DNA of 64,000 nt, taken from Galeruca laticollis (lineage: Eukaryota > Arthropoda > Insecta > Coleoptera > Chrysomelidae). Under the pieces are notes generated by a model that saw only the letters and a list, made by a program, of their open reading frames with translations, made no database searches and had not been told where the DNA came from. Below, piece by piece: positions 33,151-45,230 of the stretch (its first letter is position 1; each line of letters starts with the position of its first letter). The position numbers and the translations under genes were made by a program. The stretch is from assembly GCA_963921935.1 (NCBI GenBank), contig OY998185.1:32766487-32830486 (forward strand), given 5' to 3'.

Positions 33151-36100
33151 CCAAATGATAGTAACTGCTATTTTTTAGGGAAGTGATAAGTTGGTAGGAG
33201 TCATGGATAGATTGGACAATAGGATGTTCGGTAAATATATTTTGGATGAATGAAATTGAAGCTAGTGAATCTGTGCATATGGCAACGTGCTTACGAGGTG
33301 GGGAGATGGAATTGATGGCCAAGAGTATGCTGAATAGTTCGCCTGTGTGGATGCTACAGGTTGATGGGATTAGGGAAGATTTGATAGGAGTTCGTGTTGA
33401 TGTAACAGCGCAGCCTACTCCTGTTTCATTTTTGGATGCATCAGTGTATAAAACTAAGTCATAGTCACAGTTAGTTAATATTTCATTAAAAGCATTTTTT
33501 ATTAATTGTTTGGGTGTTGTGTGTTTGTCGTATCTCATGAGCGATGTGTTAAATTTAGGAATGTTGATAGTCCATGGAGGAGTAGAGGGGATAGGAAGAG
33601 GACTTGTATGTGAAAGGTTAACGCCGTCTAGTAGCTGCGATAAAATCAGAGAGATCGGTTTTATTATTGGTATGGCTGAGGAGTTGTGTGGATTGTTAGA
33701 AGTTGATGTAAATAGAGGGTAGACAGGATTGTACGGGTTAGACGATACAGAGGCAGCATAAGAAAGCAGAAGTTGGCGTCGTCTAATCCAAAGCGGAGGC
33801 TCATTAGCTTCGCAATAAAGACTTTCTGCAGGGCTAGATCGAAAAGCTCCAAGACAAAGACGTAAAGCTGTATTATGCACCGAGTTTAAAAGGTCGAGGT
33901 CTGATTTAGTGGCAGAGATATATATGTGACAACCATAATCTAATTTTGAACGAATAAGGGCCCTGTATATTTTAAGAAGAGAATTTCCGTCTGCTCCCCA
34001 GTGGTAATGCGAGAGTGTTTTAATAATGTTCATTCTTTTGAAGCAGTCGCCTTTGATTTCTCGAATATGTTGTTTCCAGTTGAGACGAGAGTCAAATGTT
34101 AGGCCTAGTATTTTACAGTGATCCACGACGGGAAGATGTACGTTATTAATGAAGATACTAGGAGATTGTGAGGGTGGTCGTCTACCAAATTTAATAATTT
34201 TAGATTTTGTTTGCGAAAAAGTTAATCCTAAGTGACTTACTTTTTTACTTAGGGTGTTTACTGCTGACTGAATTAGATTAGATGTAGTCATCATAGACAT
34301 GCCATGACTGTAAACAACTAGATCGTCTGCATATAAGGCATACTTGATGGGAGGAAGGAGATCAGAGCAAAGATCGTTGATAGCCAGATTGAATAGAGTG
34401 GGGCTTATAACCGACCCTTGGGGAACTCCATTCCTCTGGCCATAGGCTGACGAGAAAATACCATTAGCAAAGACTTTGAATGATCTTGAAGATAGGAAAT
34501 TTTGAATAAAATGGTATATGTGTCCGGAGATATTAAGTAACGTTAATTTATTTAGTATTGACTGTCTGCTAGCAGTGTCAAAAGCGCCGTCAATATCGAA
34601 TATAGCTGCAATGACTTCTTGTTTTCTGTTTATTGCCCCAGAGATATGAGATTGAAGAAGGACTAGGTTGTCTTGAGTCGATCTATTACGTCGAAATCCT
34701 GATTGTTCTTTTGAGAAAACATTATATTTATCAAGAAACCAGAGGAGCCGCTTATTAACCATCTTTTCTAATAATTTGCACATGGTACAAGTTAGTGATA
34801 TAGGTCGGAAAGAGTTTGGAGAGGTCGTAGCCTGTTCAGGTTTTTTGATGGGAATTATCGTAGATGTCCGCCATAGGCTAGGGAATTGGTTGGTGGACCA
34901 TATTAAATTGTAAATTTCTAGGAGCCTACTTAAACCTATGTTGGAAAGTTTTTTTAGAAATATATACGGGATGTCATCAGGACCAGAGGCAGTATTTTTG
35001 CAGCTATTGAGAGCTAAGGAAAGTTCTGAGTAAGAGAATGGGCAGTTAGGAGAAGTAATATCTCGAGATTTTGACACAGTACATGGGGAAGGAGCTTTAT
35101 CTGAATAAGTAAGTGTAGAATTAACTTTACTTTGAAATTTTAATTCAAAGGTTTTTGCCAGTATATTGCTGATTTCTTCATTTTTATTGACTACTGTATT
35201 ATCATAGATAAGACAGGGAATTTTGAAATTTGAATTGTTTCCTTGTATTTGCCTAATTTTATTCCAAAGTTGGGAGGGATTTGTGTTCACATTTATGGAG
35301 GATACATAATTTCTCCAGGAATATTTTTTACATTGTTTTACGATATAACGTGTTTTGGCTCTGGATCTTTTGAGATTAGTAAGATTTTCTTGTGTCTTAT
35401 GCCTACGATACATATTTAGTGCCATTTTTTGTTGATTTATTGCACTTGCACAGCAGGAGTTCCACCATGGCACTGTTTTTTGTTTATGTGAAATAATATT
35501 TCTACCAATATGCAGACTGGCAGCTGAAAGTATAGCATCTGTAATTTTTAGGATGTTATCGTTCATATTATCTGAGAAAGATAATGCAGATAAGTTGGTT
35601 TCAGATTGAGACGTATAACTAGTCCAGTCGGCAGTGTTTAAGCGCCAATACCATCTGGATAAAGTATCATTATGGCTGGGGATATTGGAGGAAATAATAA
35701 TGGGATAGTGGTTGCTATCATAAAGATCATTAGCCGTATGCCAGTTTAGTAAAGGAGCAAGTTTAGGGTCACTAAGACTAAGATCAATAGAGGAGAAGGT
35801 ACCAGAGGAGAAATTCAGGTGTGTATTAGAACCGGTGTTAAGCAGGCAAGAACCTGTACAATTGATCACATTTTCGACGGTTTTCCCTTTGCCGATGGTG
35901 TAATTGGATCCCCACATTGTATTGTGGGCGTTAAAGTCACCTACTAGAATGTAAGGTTGGGGGAGTTGGTAAATTAGGTTTAGAAGTTCTATTTCTTTTA
36001 AAGGGTAATTAGGAGGGATATATAAGCTGCAGATAGTGAGTTTATTTGGACACCAGGTGGAGACTGCAATAGCTTCAAGATCAGCAGTGATATGGAGGGG

Positions 36101-36322
36101 AGTGGAAAATAGTTCTCCAGATATGAAAATTGAGGTGCCCCCACTAGCCCTTGCGCAGTTGGTGCGAACATAATGGTAACCTTCGTAGTTTTTTAGTTTA
36201 GGGACTCTATCTATTTTTGAGTTGGTTTCTTGTAAACACAGGATATCAGGTTGTTCGTCTGTTATTATTTGTTGAATTCTTTCCAAGCGAGGAAAGAATT
36301 TTTGATGTATGGCTTTTTCTAT
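33122..36322 (-). pseudogene. LINE ORF2: AP endonuclease, reverse transcriptase, RNase H
   Basis: An open frame of about 1,055 codons, with no initiating ATG at its open end (36,284-36,286 is TTG). Residues about 1-230 are an exonuclease-endonuclease-phosphatase domain (DILCLQETNS, LVGDFNAHNTMWGS, SSIDLSLSD, DSNHYPII). The RT occupies about residues 420-720 (SGPDDIPYIFLKKL, NSFRPISLTCTMCKLLEKM, KEQSGFRRNRSTQDNL, FDIDGAFDTAS, NGVPQGSVISPTLFNLAIN and the active site YALYADDLVVYS). RNase H starts near residue 945 (LVLYTDASKNETGVGCAV, TGELFSILLAIN, ICTDSLASISF). It then breaks: after YHLVTF the expected segment with the last catalytic Asp is missing and the frame shifts near 33,140. Confidence 0.92.
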
Positions 36323-36325
36323 TTC

Positions 36326-37349
36326 TTTTTTTGCAGTAATTATTTATTATTACTTTTCGTATATAAAATTTTGAAACATTCTTTTCAAACATTGAGTTGT
36401 TGGCTCTGAACGCTAGGTATACCACGGTACGTACCTAGGTGCTGCGCCATTAAGATATATTTCTGACTTTGCATTTATAAATATTTATACTCATATAGAT
36501 TGCAAAAGTGTGAACCCATGTAACTGATGCAATTGTAATTTTGGTGTTAGATTTTGACTGTATCTGAAAAATTATACATGAACCATTTGTTCGTTTCCTG
36601 TAAATGGTCTGTAATTTGAGACATCTGTGTAGATTGCGGCCCTAAGCTCATCTGTACCCTGAGTTAGTAGCCTTCAGCTCTACTCAGGTATTATAGAACC
36701 TGCTTTGTGAGTTTTTCTAAATGTAATCTAGAGTTTTTGCTGGTAACTGGTAATTTAGTTTACGGTTTAAGTTTTTATGTATATTTCTGCCTTCAGCCTA
36801 ACTGCATACTGAATCTACAGCCTTCAGCTGAGTTTAGGTGTTAATAGTTTAATTTTTTGTTGTTGTGAACTTTGTAACAATCACATTTGAAAAGAGACAT
36901 ATAATCCAAAAATAATATTAAACTTCAATCATGGGATCAGTTTCCTATCAGTTTAACCTTTCGGAGTGTGTAATTAGTGCTGTTAACCCACTGAGGAGTT
37001 GGGGGGCTAACTTACGAAGTCTTGGGTGCGTACCAAAACTTCTCTGGCGCCCTTTTTAGTAAACTGTTAAATTTTGAAGAATCCACCCTTTCTTCGACTC
37101 GAAGCTAGTCGACTGGCGAGCACGGGTTGTACTAAGGGAGACAGCCGCGCATCTATAACGGGCACTGAAGGTTAGCGTTTTCTCGTTATTGGTTTTTGAC
37201 GCCACTAGCATGGGGCTGCTTATATTTTTTTTTCTTAGCAATATAAAATGTAGAATTTTAGTTTGTATCTTGTAAGCTTGATCTTTTTGGTAAACTTCGA
37301 TACATTTTCAACTTTCTTTAATAATCTTAGAGTCATTGTAGATTCAACT
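36326..37349. other. Noncoding flank left of the CCCAATAAACACAC element
   Basis: No gene seen. A primer-site-like tggcgccc lies at 37,046-37,053, after sequence that could be the end of an LTR, but no duplicate LTR is found. The motif cagccttcagc recurs at about 36,670-36,830 in diverged tandem form. A minus-strand 61-codon frame at 37,056-37,241 shows no domain. Confidence 0.4.
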
Positions 37350-38060
37350 CCCAATAAACACACAAACGTTTTAAAAACGTAAAATATTTAACATGTAACC
37401 TAACGTTTATAAATGATTTTTAGGCAACTGGTAAGGTATATTACCGGAGTAATGTCGCTCGTTTCTACGTAACATATAACGATTTTTCCAACGTTAAATA
37501 CAATGTGATTTTCGTAACGTCATTCAAACGTTACCGTTTTAATGTGATTTACCGGTTGCTTTTGAACGCAATATAAACGTTTATATAATGCAACTTATAA
37601 ACAGTCTTCTGAAACGAAATTTAGCACACATCTTACTAACGTCACTTAAACGTTACCTTTTCAATGTGATTTATCCAGTAATTTTATAACGTAATATAAA
37701 TGTTTTTATAATGCAGTTTTTAAACATTTCCGTATAATGATATTTAGCACATACTTTTAAAGTAATTTGAACGTTACTTATTTGATGTGATGTACCCATT
37801 GAGTTTGTAACGTAATATGAACGTTCTTATGCTACTTATAGACGGCCTTTTGAAACGAAATTTAGCACCCACCTTACTAACGTCACTTACACGTTACCTT
37901 TTCAATGGGATTGACCCATTGTTTTTGTAATGTAATAGAAACGTTTTTATAATGCAATTTATAAACGTTTTTGAATAAAAATATTCAGTACTTACTTTTA
38001 ACGTGATTTAGGCGTTACATTTAATCGGTTTAAACCATCATATTCGTAACGTTATATTCA
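37350..38060. repeat. Left subterminal tandem array, about 121-bp units
   Basis: The landmark TTTAGCAC (once TTCAGTAC) recurs at about 37,621, 37,743, 37,862 and 37,984, giving periods of 122, 119 and 122 bp. Each unit holds several AACGTT/AACGTNA motifs (taacgtcacttaaacgttacc, ataatgca). The first 110 bp include the terminal inverted repeat. Confidence 0.85.
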
Positions 38061-38748
38061 CATTTAAAATTAAAAGTAGAGGGGGGAATATTTGACAAAA
38101 ACTGGAATCGTATATGAACGTTATATTTATTATATTTGATGAATCCACACAAAAATATTATACAATAAAAAAAAGAAAATTCTTGTAATTAACATAATAA
38201 AATAAAAAATGTTCTTAAAACTATAACATAAAATATATAAGATTTCTAGTTTTAATATTTTTTTTAATATTGGTTTATTGAGAAAAAGTTATTCCTGATA
38301 AAAAGTTCTGCATGCTCCAAAGCTTAATGCAACCCATCAGATGTCAAGTTTTTCAAGCCGTATATGAGGTTTGTCAAAAAAATTTGAATTTTGCTCAGCT
38401 GTAAAGTACCTTTATTTTTTACAATACATAAAAATGTTAAGGAGTAAAGATATTTTGAAATGAACGTTATATTCAAATAAGCAATTACATAGCATGAAAA
38501 TTAAGATTTTGTGATTATTTACTATCATTCTATATAAATTATTCTGTCTAGATACAAATGAATGTAATCTAAAATGCATTGACATGAAATATTTGACACT
38601 GAATCTCATTGTGAGTTGGCATTAATTAAATTACAATCAAAATGACAAATTTACTAAATTGTGTTGAAAAAATAGAAATTGTGTAATTGTTGGAGAAAAC
38701 TACAAAACACATCTCTAGACAGCAAATATTTTTAATAATATTCAGTTA

Positions 38749-38906
38749 TTGTGACACTTGTTTTACAAATAACTATTTCCTACTTGTAATAAATTAACTC
38801 TACACAGTTACTATCAATTATTCGTGAAAAACCTTCAGGCTTTGGAAGATTCAAAACTGTGCAAAATTCAAAATCAAAATAGTTATTTGTATAACAAGTG
38901 TCACAA
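38749..38906. repeat. Inverted pair of a dispersed 26-bp repeat
   Basis: ttgtgacacttgttttacaa (start of 38,749-38,774) is the inverse of 38,881-38,906 (agttatttgtataacaagtg...). The same 26-mer occurs again at 39,442-39,467 and, more diverged, at about 43,557-43,577. It may be the terminus of a small transposon family. Confidence 0.65.
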
Positions 38907-39462
38907 GAACTCGTTTTGTAGAACGGGTGCAGTTTCCGCAAAGAACCGCGAAGCGCTGATTACTACAAAAAGTCATTGTGATAAGAGTTTTACATACTAT
39001 TTTTTATAATGAACGTCCAAAAATGTTTTTAATAATAATAAAATTGTAATTAGAGATTTTTTCTTCATTTATGTTGATAACTTTCACATATATAAGTATC
39101 AGTTGACAGAATTCGTAAGTAACAGTTGACAGAATTTTTAAATTTGAATGTTCATTAAGTTACTAATACATAATTTGGAGTTTATGTATAATATGAAACT
39201 AAACAGCGAATTATCATGCACTCCATCAGAACTTATAATTATATATTGTTTATTTTTAGTATATATTGTTTCTATACAATTTATTTTAATTCTTCAGAAT
39301 TCATAGAAACTTTTAAAACTAACGTCAGCTATAAATGTCAGTCTGTCAGCCATACGTTAAACAGTGCACGCAACTGTATCAAAAAATACCAAAAATCATG
39401 CGGAAATGGTTATTTTGTGCAACTGTTTTTGATGTCACAATAGTTATTTGTAAAACAAGTGT

Positions 39463-39557
39463 CACAATGACTCGTTTTGTAGTACGAGTGAAGTTTGCAC
39501 AACGAACCGCGAAGTGGTGAGTTGTGCAAATCACGAGTACTACAGAAAGTCATTGTG
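39463..39557. repeat. Long near-perfect hairpin, about 40-bp stem
   Basis: CACAATGACT at 39,463 pairs with AGTCATTGTG at 39,548. Inside it TGTAGTACGAGTGA pairs with TCACGAGTACTACA (two mismatches) and GTTTGCACAAC with GTTGTGCAAAT, leaving a loop of about 17 nt (gaaccgcgaagtggtga). A diverged relative occupies about 38,900-38,985, with the same gaaccgcgaag loop. It looks like a short palindromic MITE or a structured end of a larger element. Confidence 0.75.
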
Positions 39558-41091
39558 GCACTGTTACGTTATAAATTAGCACTAGAATCAAACTGAGCCA
39601 TCAGAACATAATACCTTACCTAAAAACATTTATTGAGTTGAACTCCGCTTGCATATTTATCGAGTCTAATCACCTAAAAAGAAATAATATTAAGCTCCAG
39701 ATGTCTACGAAATTATGTATATTTTTAGTTAAGTATTTCGCATTGGAACACTGTTTGAGTATTCTGACCCAAAAAGAAAAATGCATGACGACTTACCTCA
39801 TTTCTATGTGCATTCCCAGTGATCGTAGATAAGGATTCTGAACTATATTATAATTGAAATATTTGTAAACAGTATAAACTTTCCATAACCGAAGAGTAGT
39901 CAGCTGTTTGACATGCACCGGTTCTACCATAGAGTAATTCCGATGCCGAACTGTGCACGATCTGCCATAGAGTGCTTACGATTTCGTGCTCTGGATCTGT
40001 TCGTGGAGTCACAGAACCGTTCCTGAATTTGTAAATATTTGTTAAACTATGATATTGTTGTACCATTGTATCGTAACTATTTATAGATTGTCTTAGTTGA
40101 GTTATTTTAAGTTCTCTTAATATAATGGGATTGATGGATATGATAATACTGTAGCGCCCTCTGGTGTTAAAGGATTAATTTCTCAGGTGTCATATTCGGA
40201 CGTCTCTATCTTGGAATTTCCGTTTCGACCTTCGTTGAACTCGGGTCACAGCTGATTTTCATAAAGACCACTTGTGGATTTGTAGAATCTTTTATTATTC
40301 TGATCTCCGTCAATCCTACAACCTATTTTATTATTGCTAGATCTGTAAGAGACAAGGAAGGCCCATAGTCACTCGTCAAGTTCTAGTGAGACTTCCACGC
40401 TGAACACCGTCACTGCGCACGAATTAAGAACAAAAAAACTCCTTAAAAAGGGTAAGATTTCACTCATATTCCATATATTTATATAAAACATTACCACAGA
40501 ATTTTCACCTGCATTAGTATTTTGAATTAGGTAAATAAAAGTCCGCTCATTGTGGCAGCTGATAAGAATTTGCATAAATATATCTTTGTATTTTGTGGTA
40601 CCGGATGCCCCACGATAGGTACATCCATCTCAAAGTAGCCTAGTTTTTGGGAGACTGGATTTTATCGATAATTTCAGCTTGATACTTATTGAAAGGGGGT
40701 TTTCCAAATTCACTACCTAACTTTTCTTGTCATTTAACGGGTTGTCTCAAAATTTGTTCATATTACTTTATTAATAATTTTGCTCTATAGTTGAAGTGTG
40801 ATAATTATTGTATTCGAATTTCATAATTATTATTGTATAAGGTTATACCGGTGTATAGATATTTGGGTACACTTTGTTCTGATATACCGGGGGTACTCAA
40901 GCATATTTTTCTCTATTATTTTTCTTGTACTTCTCTTGGGTTAAATATACAGGGGTACCAAAATTAGTCAATTTATATCAGTTGGGTTGGGGGTGAATAT
41001 CTTTCAGTCCATATGATTCTGATGAAGTATTTCCTCCCTAGGGTTTTTTTTGTAACGAAATTCAATCTCAACGACGGGATGATTGCATAGA

Positions 41092-41133
41092 ATGTACCAT
41101 GCCAAGAAGTTATAGTTTCTTGGCATGGTACAT
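41092..41133. repeat. Perfect 17-bp inverted repeat with 8-nt loop
   Basis: ATGTACCATGCCAAGAA (41,092-41,108) is exactly complementary to 41,117-41,133. The left arm and loop (gggatgattg...ccatg...gaagttatag, 41,076-41,115) are repeated in diverged form at about 41,188-41,222, so the hairpin arose next to a local duplication. Confidence 0.8.
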
Positions 41134-44131
41134 GCCAAAACGGGTTCTGTATGACGGGTTTTCCCCAAACTTGTCCATCTCTGGGATAATTGTACAGGAT
41201 GTCCCATGTGACGAAGTTATAGTAAGGAGTACATGTATCGCCGTTGGAATCACGCAAGTCTTTGATGCTTATTGTATATTATTGCTATTATTATCGCTTG
41301 TTTATGCTTTTGCTTTCCCAAAAATTGCTAATGCTTAAATCTGATGATTATCTTCTCAATTTGTATTTTGGTTATGAAGCGAAAATTAAATAGCACTTCA
41401 TTTAATCGTATGCGCATGCGCCAGAGCTCTCGCGACGCTTATCTTGCCACCTTTACTGCTGCTTTAATTTCTGCGGGTTAGTTAGATTAGCGTACTGACT
41501 GTTTCACGTTTACCTATATATGTTTATAGCGTAAGTACCCAGTAATTTTTCTACGACTACACTATAGCCGATACCTGTTCAGTTCGCTTACTATTTGCTT
41601 CGCTTACGTCTAGCATTTTATCCTATGGGTTATTTGTATATATGGTTTGGAAGTATTCAATATTGTGATATTAATATCACTAGTTGGTATTGATTAATTA
41701 GTTAGTGCTTATTGTTTTGCAACTGATTCCGTAACGGTGATTTTTTATTTTTTTTTCCTGATGGCTTATGTAATTTTAGGCTTGCATGATCTTACGCTTA
41801 CATAATGTTTATGCTTACATAATGTTTATGTTAACACAATGTTTATGCTTACATAATGTTTATATTTTCATAATATTCACGCTTACATAATGCTCATGTT
41901 TATCTAATGCTTATGCTTACTTATTTATTTTATCCTTGTTAAATGTTCAATGATGCTGAATTGCTTATGGCTATCAATTGATTGAGCAAGATTCAATTAA
42001 CCATTTGTCATAGTATCTAGGAAGACGTTGCTGCTGTTACAATTTTTTTTATATTTCTCCATTGTTCTCTCAAGACCATTGAATAAATCATTTTGGATAC
42101 TTTATCTTTTATTTCAACATTAATTGGTAAGTTGGTAATGTTGCTAGTCACTTAGGGTGTTTGCAGTATAGGACTTACCTGGCGCCCATTAAGAACTTTT
42201 AAATTTGCTTATTTGGTTAACCCACCCCATCTCCACTCTTTAGCTTAGTCGCGCAAATGGCCATCTGTCTTTGATTTTAGTCGACAGATGATTTAGTGCC
42301 CTCGTGTGAATTCGGAAGTCGCAGCAATATTTTTTATAATTCGCATTTATTTCATTATTTAAATAAAATAGAATTTCATAAAATCCCTGTTTTTGAACTA
42401 GGGGGAGTGGTTTGAATTTAAGTTGGCAATTCTGTAGATTCCTAATTGGTCATATCACAGATGGTTTTATTCAGCACTTCTGACTTTTGACATATTATAA
42501 CCGAATAATTGTGTAAATTTTAAACAAACTTTCATTTAAGCAAAAAGAGGATAATTATTTGTTTAAAAAAGAGCTTCTTCGTATATGCTCTTACGATCTA
42601 TTTATATTATATCATGAACAGAATTATTTCTGTAATACATTTTCAGATAGATATCTGGTAATTTATCCCAAAAATCGAACGTTTTGTATACCTATATATT
42701 GATCCTATACAATATAAAAATAAACAATCGACAAATTATTGATAAATAAACGTTAGCGTACTTTATTCATTAATATTTTTGATATATAAATCATTCAAAT
42801 TTACCTTTAATATAATAATTTGCTAACTAGAATAACGCTAGACCATTTCATTTATAATTTGTGTCAAGTTTAAAGTCAAATGTATAATAAAAATATAACT
42901 AAATACAATAACCAACTGTACACTAAAAATTACTATAACAGTTTTCAAAGAGCTTCATTGTGACACTGTAAACAATGTTATAATGAGGTCTTTTTTATAC
43001 GTGAATTATAAGAAGTAAATTTTGTATACCTGAATTATGAAATTTTTGTTGTATATCTGTTCTAGGATATACACAGGATAAGATGGAGTTTCTGTGTTAA
43101 ATTGAGTTCAACTTCTTATTATATTCAACACATGAAAAAAAAATGCAAACTTTTAAAATTTTTAAGTTCAGACCACAAAAATTATACCCTTTCATTTTTA
43201 ACGGAGCCTTTAAAACTCATAGTATATGAGTCTTCATTTTTTTGAATTCTCCCTAAACTTAGCGTATTCCAACCATTCTTTCACAGTTTTTGCAACTAGG
43301 TAGTCGTTCTCTTCTCCATTATGATTGATTTTAGCTGCATCTAAAATTGTTTTTACTATTAAAATGATGGTATTAAGTAAAGTATAAATACTGCACTGTG
43401 ATTTAGTTGAAATATTTCTACATATTCATAAACAACACTTTTTTGCAGGCATTGATTCTGAAGTGGGGGTTATAACGTTTTTTGAAGTTTGGAATATTGG
43501 TTTGAAATATTTCTACATATTCATAAACCATATAACTAAATATACTACAGATAATAGTTATTTATGTAACAAGTGCAAAAAGTGGGTGTTTTTTGCAGGC
43601 AACGTGTTGCATACAAATTTTTTCTACGTGAAATTAACACCTTTTTTACCGAAACACCAATTTTCCAAACGATTATAACTTATTTCATATTGTTTTCTTG
43701 ATTCACTAGGTAATAAGTTTAATGACTTTTGAAGGGGTCGTAACGGATTCTCCTTCATTGCTATCATCCATTTTTGCAATAATATTACTTATTATAAAAC
43801 TTCAAACTATGTAATTGTTAGAATCAATTCTTGACTGACGTTTCTAAAACTGCAATTGCATCATTCAAATCTTAGTAGAATAGTCCTGAGCACATACCTC
43901 TGTTGGAGGCGTTTATTTACATTTGTGTTCATAATTTGTAATGATATTTTCAATAAATATGAGTTAAAATGATATTTACTGTTTCGACCCTCACTTGGTG
44001 GAATCTACTCATTTTAATTTTTTAAATTAAACTACTGTTTCGAAATAATTGTACAGTATAATCATTTTTTCATCATACTGTGGAATTATATAGAAACAGT
44101 GGTTTCATTAAAGAAGGTATAATGATTAAAA

Positions 44132-44389
44132 ATTATTGGTTATTAGGCAAAAATTATATTCAGATATTTAGATTGTTTATCCTAAATGGACTCGCCTTTC
44201 TAAAAGCCGAGTCAGGAGTTTAACAAATAACGTATCGTGTTTAGTTTTCTCTAAATATGACTGTAACTAATATTCAATATAGTTAGTCGTTGCGAAGTAG
44301 TCCTAGAAAGACTTACAAATTACGGCTCGAAGTAAATAAAACTATTTAGACTTTTTATCTGTGTTTCACTGAATCCATTATACCTTTCA
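44132..44389 (+). repeat. 5' LTR of the copia element
   Basis: Matches 48,764-49,022 with about eight differences. Its first two bases no longer read TG; the end is TTTCA. Confidence 0.88.
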
Positions 44390-44392
44390 TTA

Positions 44393-44406
44393 GGTTATGG
44401 GCCCAG
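44393..44406 (+). promoter_or_regulatory. copia-type primer binding site (initiator tRNA-Met half molecule)
   Basis: GGTTATGGGCCCAG is complementary to the anticodon arm of eukaryotic initiator tRNA-Met (CUGGGCCCAUAACC). This internal-tRNA priming is the known mode of Drosophila copia. It lies 3 bp after the LTR. Confidence 0.92.
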
Positions 44407-44475
44407 TCACCGATTGTGATTGTGCGTGAGTTTCAGTTGTTCAGTTGAAATAAAAAAACAAAAAAATAATTAACA

Positions 44476-45230
44476 ATGGAGAGTGGCGCGTCAACTTGTA
44501 TGAAACGGAATTTAAAACTCTTTAATGGAGAAAACTATTTAATCTGGAAATTTAGACTTTCGGAAATAATCGAACAAGAAGGTGCGAGTAGAGTGCTGAA
44601 CGAGGATCCACCAGAACCACTTACTGATGAGTGGATAAAATGGGAGCGGTTTGCCAGAGGTACCGTGATTGAATATTTGGACGATATCACACTGTCGCAA
44701 TTACCTCCAGGACGGGCGACAGCTTGACAAATCTTAGAAAAGTTCGATGGTCTATATGCTTGCAAAAAGGTATCCACACAACTATGTGTCCAAGATCGAT
44801 TGTTTAACTGCAAAGTAAAGCCTGATACATCAATGAAGAAACACATGCTGGAAATTGAAGAAATGGTGCGTGATTTAACTGCATGTGGCTTGGAAGTGAA
44901 CGAGACAACAAAAGTATGGTATATGCTCAACTCACTACCTTTAAGTTATGCACCAATTAAAGCTGCAATAAAAACAATGACAGATGATAGACTTACATTG
45001 GCCTTTGTAAAAGGAATGCTTCTTAAGCACAAGGAATATCTAGCGAGAGAGATACAACAACTAAAGCTCTTCATTTTCGTAGTACAAACGATAAAGGGTG
45101 GAAGAAAGAAAAACATTTTCTTAAAAATAAAACACTTAAAAACAAACAGGTGCAGAAATGTTTCCATTGTGGTAGGAAAAACCACCTTAAACGTGATTGC
45201 TTCTTCTACAAACAGAGTTTGAAGACGTAT
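44476..45230 (+). pseudogene. copia Gag
   Basis: The ATG at 44,476 opens MESGASTCMKRNLKLFNGEN with LIWKFRLSEIIEQEG, typical of copia Gag. A TGA at 44,725 stands where Trp is expected; the frame then continues (QILEKFDGLYACKKVSTQ ... HMLEIEEMVRDL). After a frameshift at about 45,055-45,150 the zinc knuckle CFHCGRKNHLKRDC (C-x2-C-x4-H-x4-C) is read in another frame. Confidence 0.85.

Larger units (their letters stand above)
32555..36325 (-). mobile_element. I-like LINE with endonuclease, RT and RNase H, 5'-truncated
   Basis: Minus-strand non-LTR retrotransposon. Its 3' end is marked by a poly(A) tract (plus-strand T12 at 32,555-32,566) preceded by an internal (TA)n tract (32,658-32,708) in the 3' region. 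The long ORF2 frame starts inside the sequence FFPRLERI, normally near the N-terminus of ORF2, at about 36,322. ORF1 and the 5' end are therefore missing. RNase H after the RT places it with the I-group LINEs. Confidence 0.88.
38061..44131. other. Interior of the candidate element: no recognised gene
   Basis: Six kilobases of AT-rich sequence with short frames only. It contains the hairpin family around 38,750-39,560, the 17-bp perfect inverted repeat at 41,092-41,133, a short GC-rich block with a CG-containing palindromic stretch (gcgcatgcgcc at about 41,412-41,422), a tggcgccc primer-site-like motif at 42,181, and tandem cttacataatgtttatg repeats at about 41,785-41,910. A minus-strand 94-codon frame (40,973-41,257) with an internal repeat (WDILYNYP / WHGTFYAIIP) matches no family I know. 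Confidence 0.4.

Noticed and set aside
37040..37060. tggcgccc sites at 37,046 and 42,181 as primer binding sites of LTR elements
   Set aside because: Only 7-8 matching bases, no neighbouring duplicate LTRs or gag; noted as weak only.
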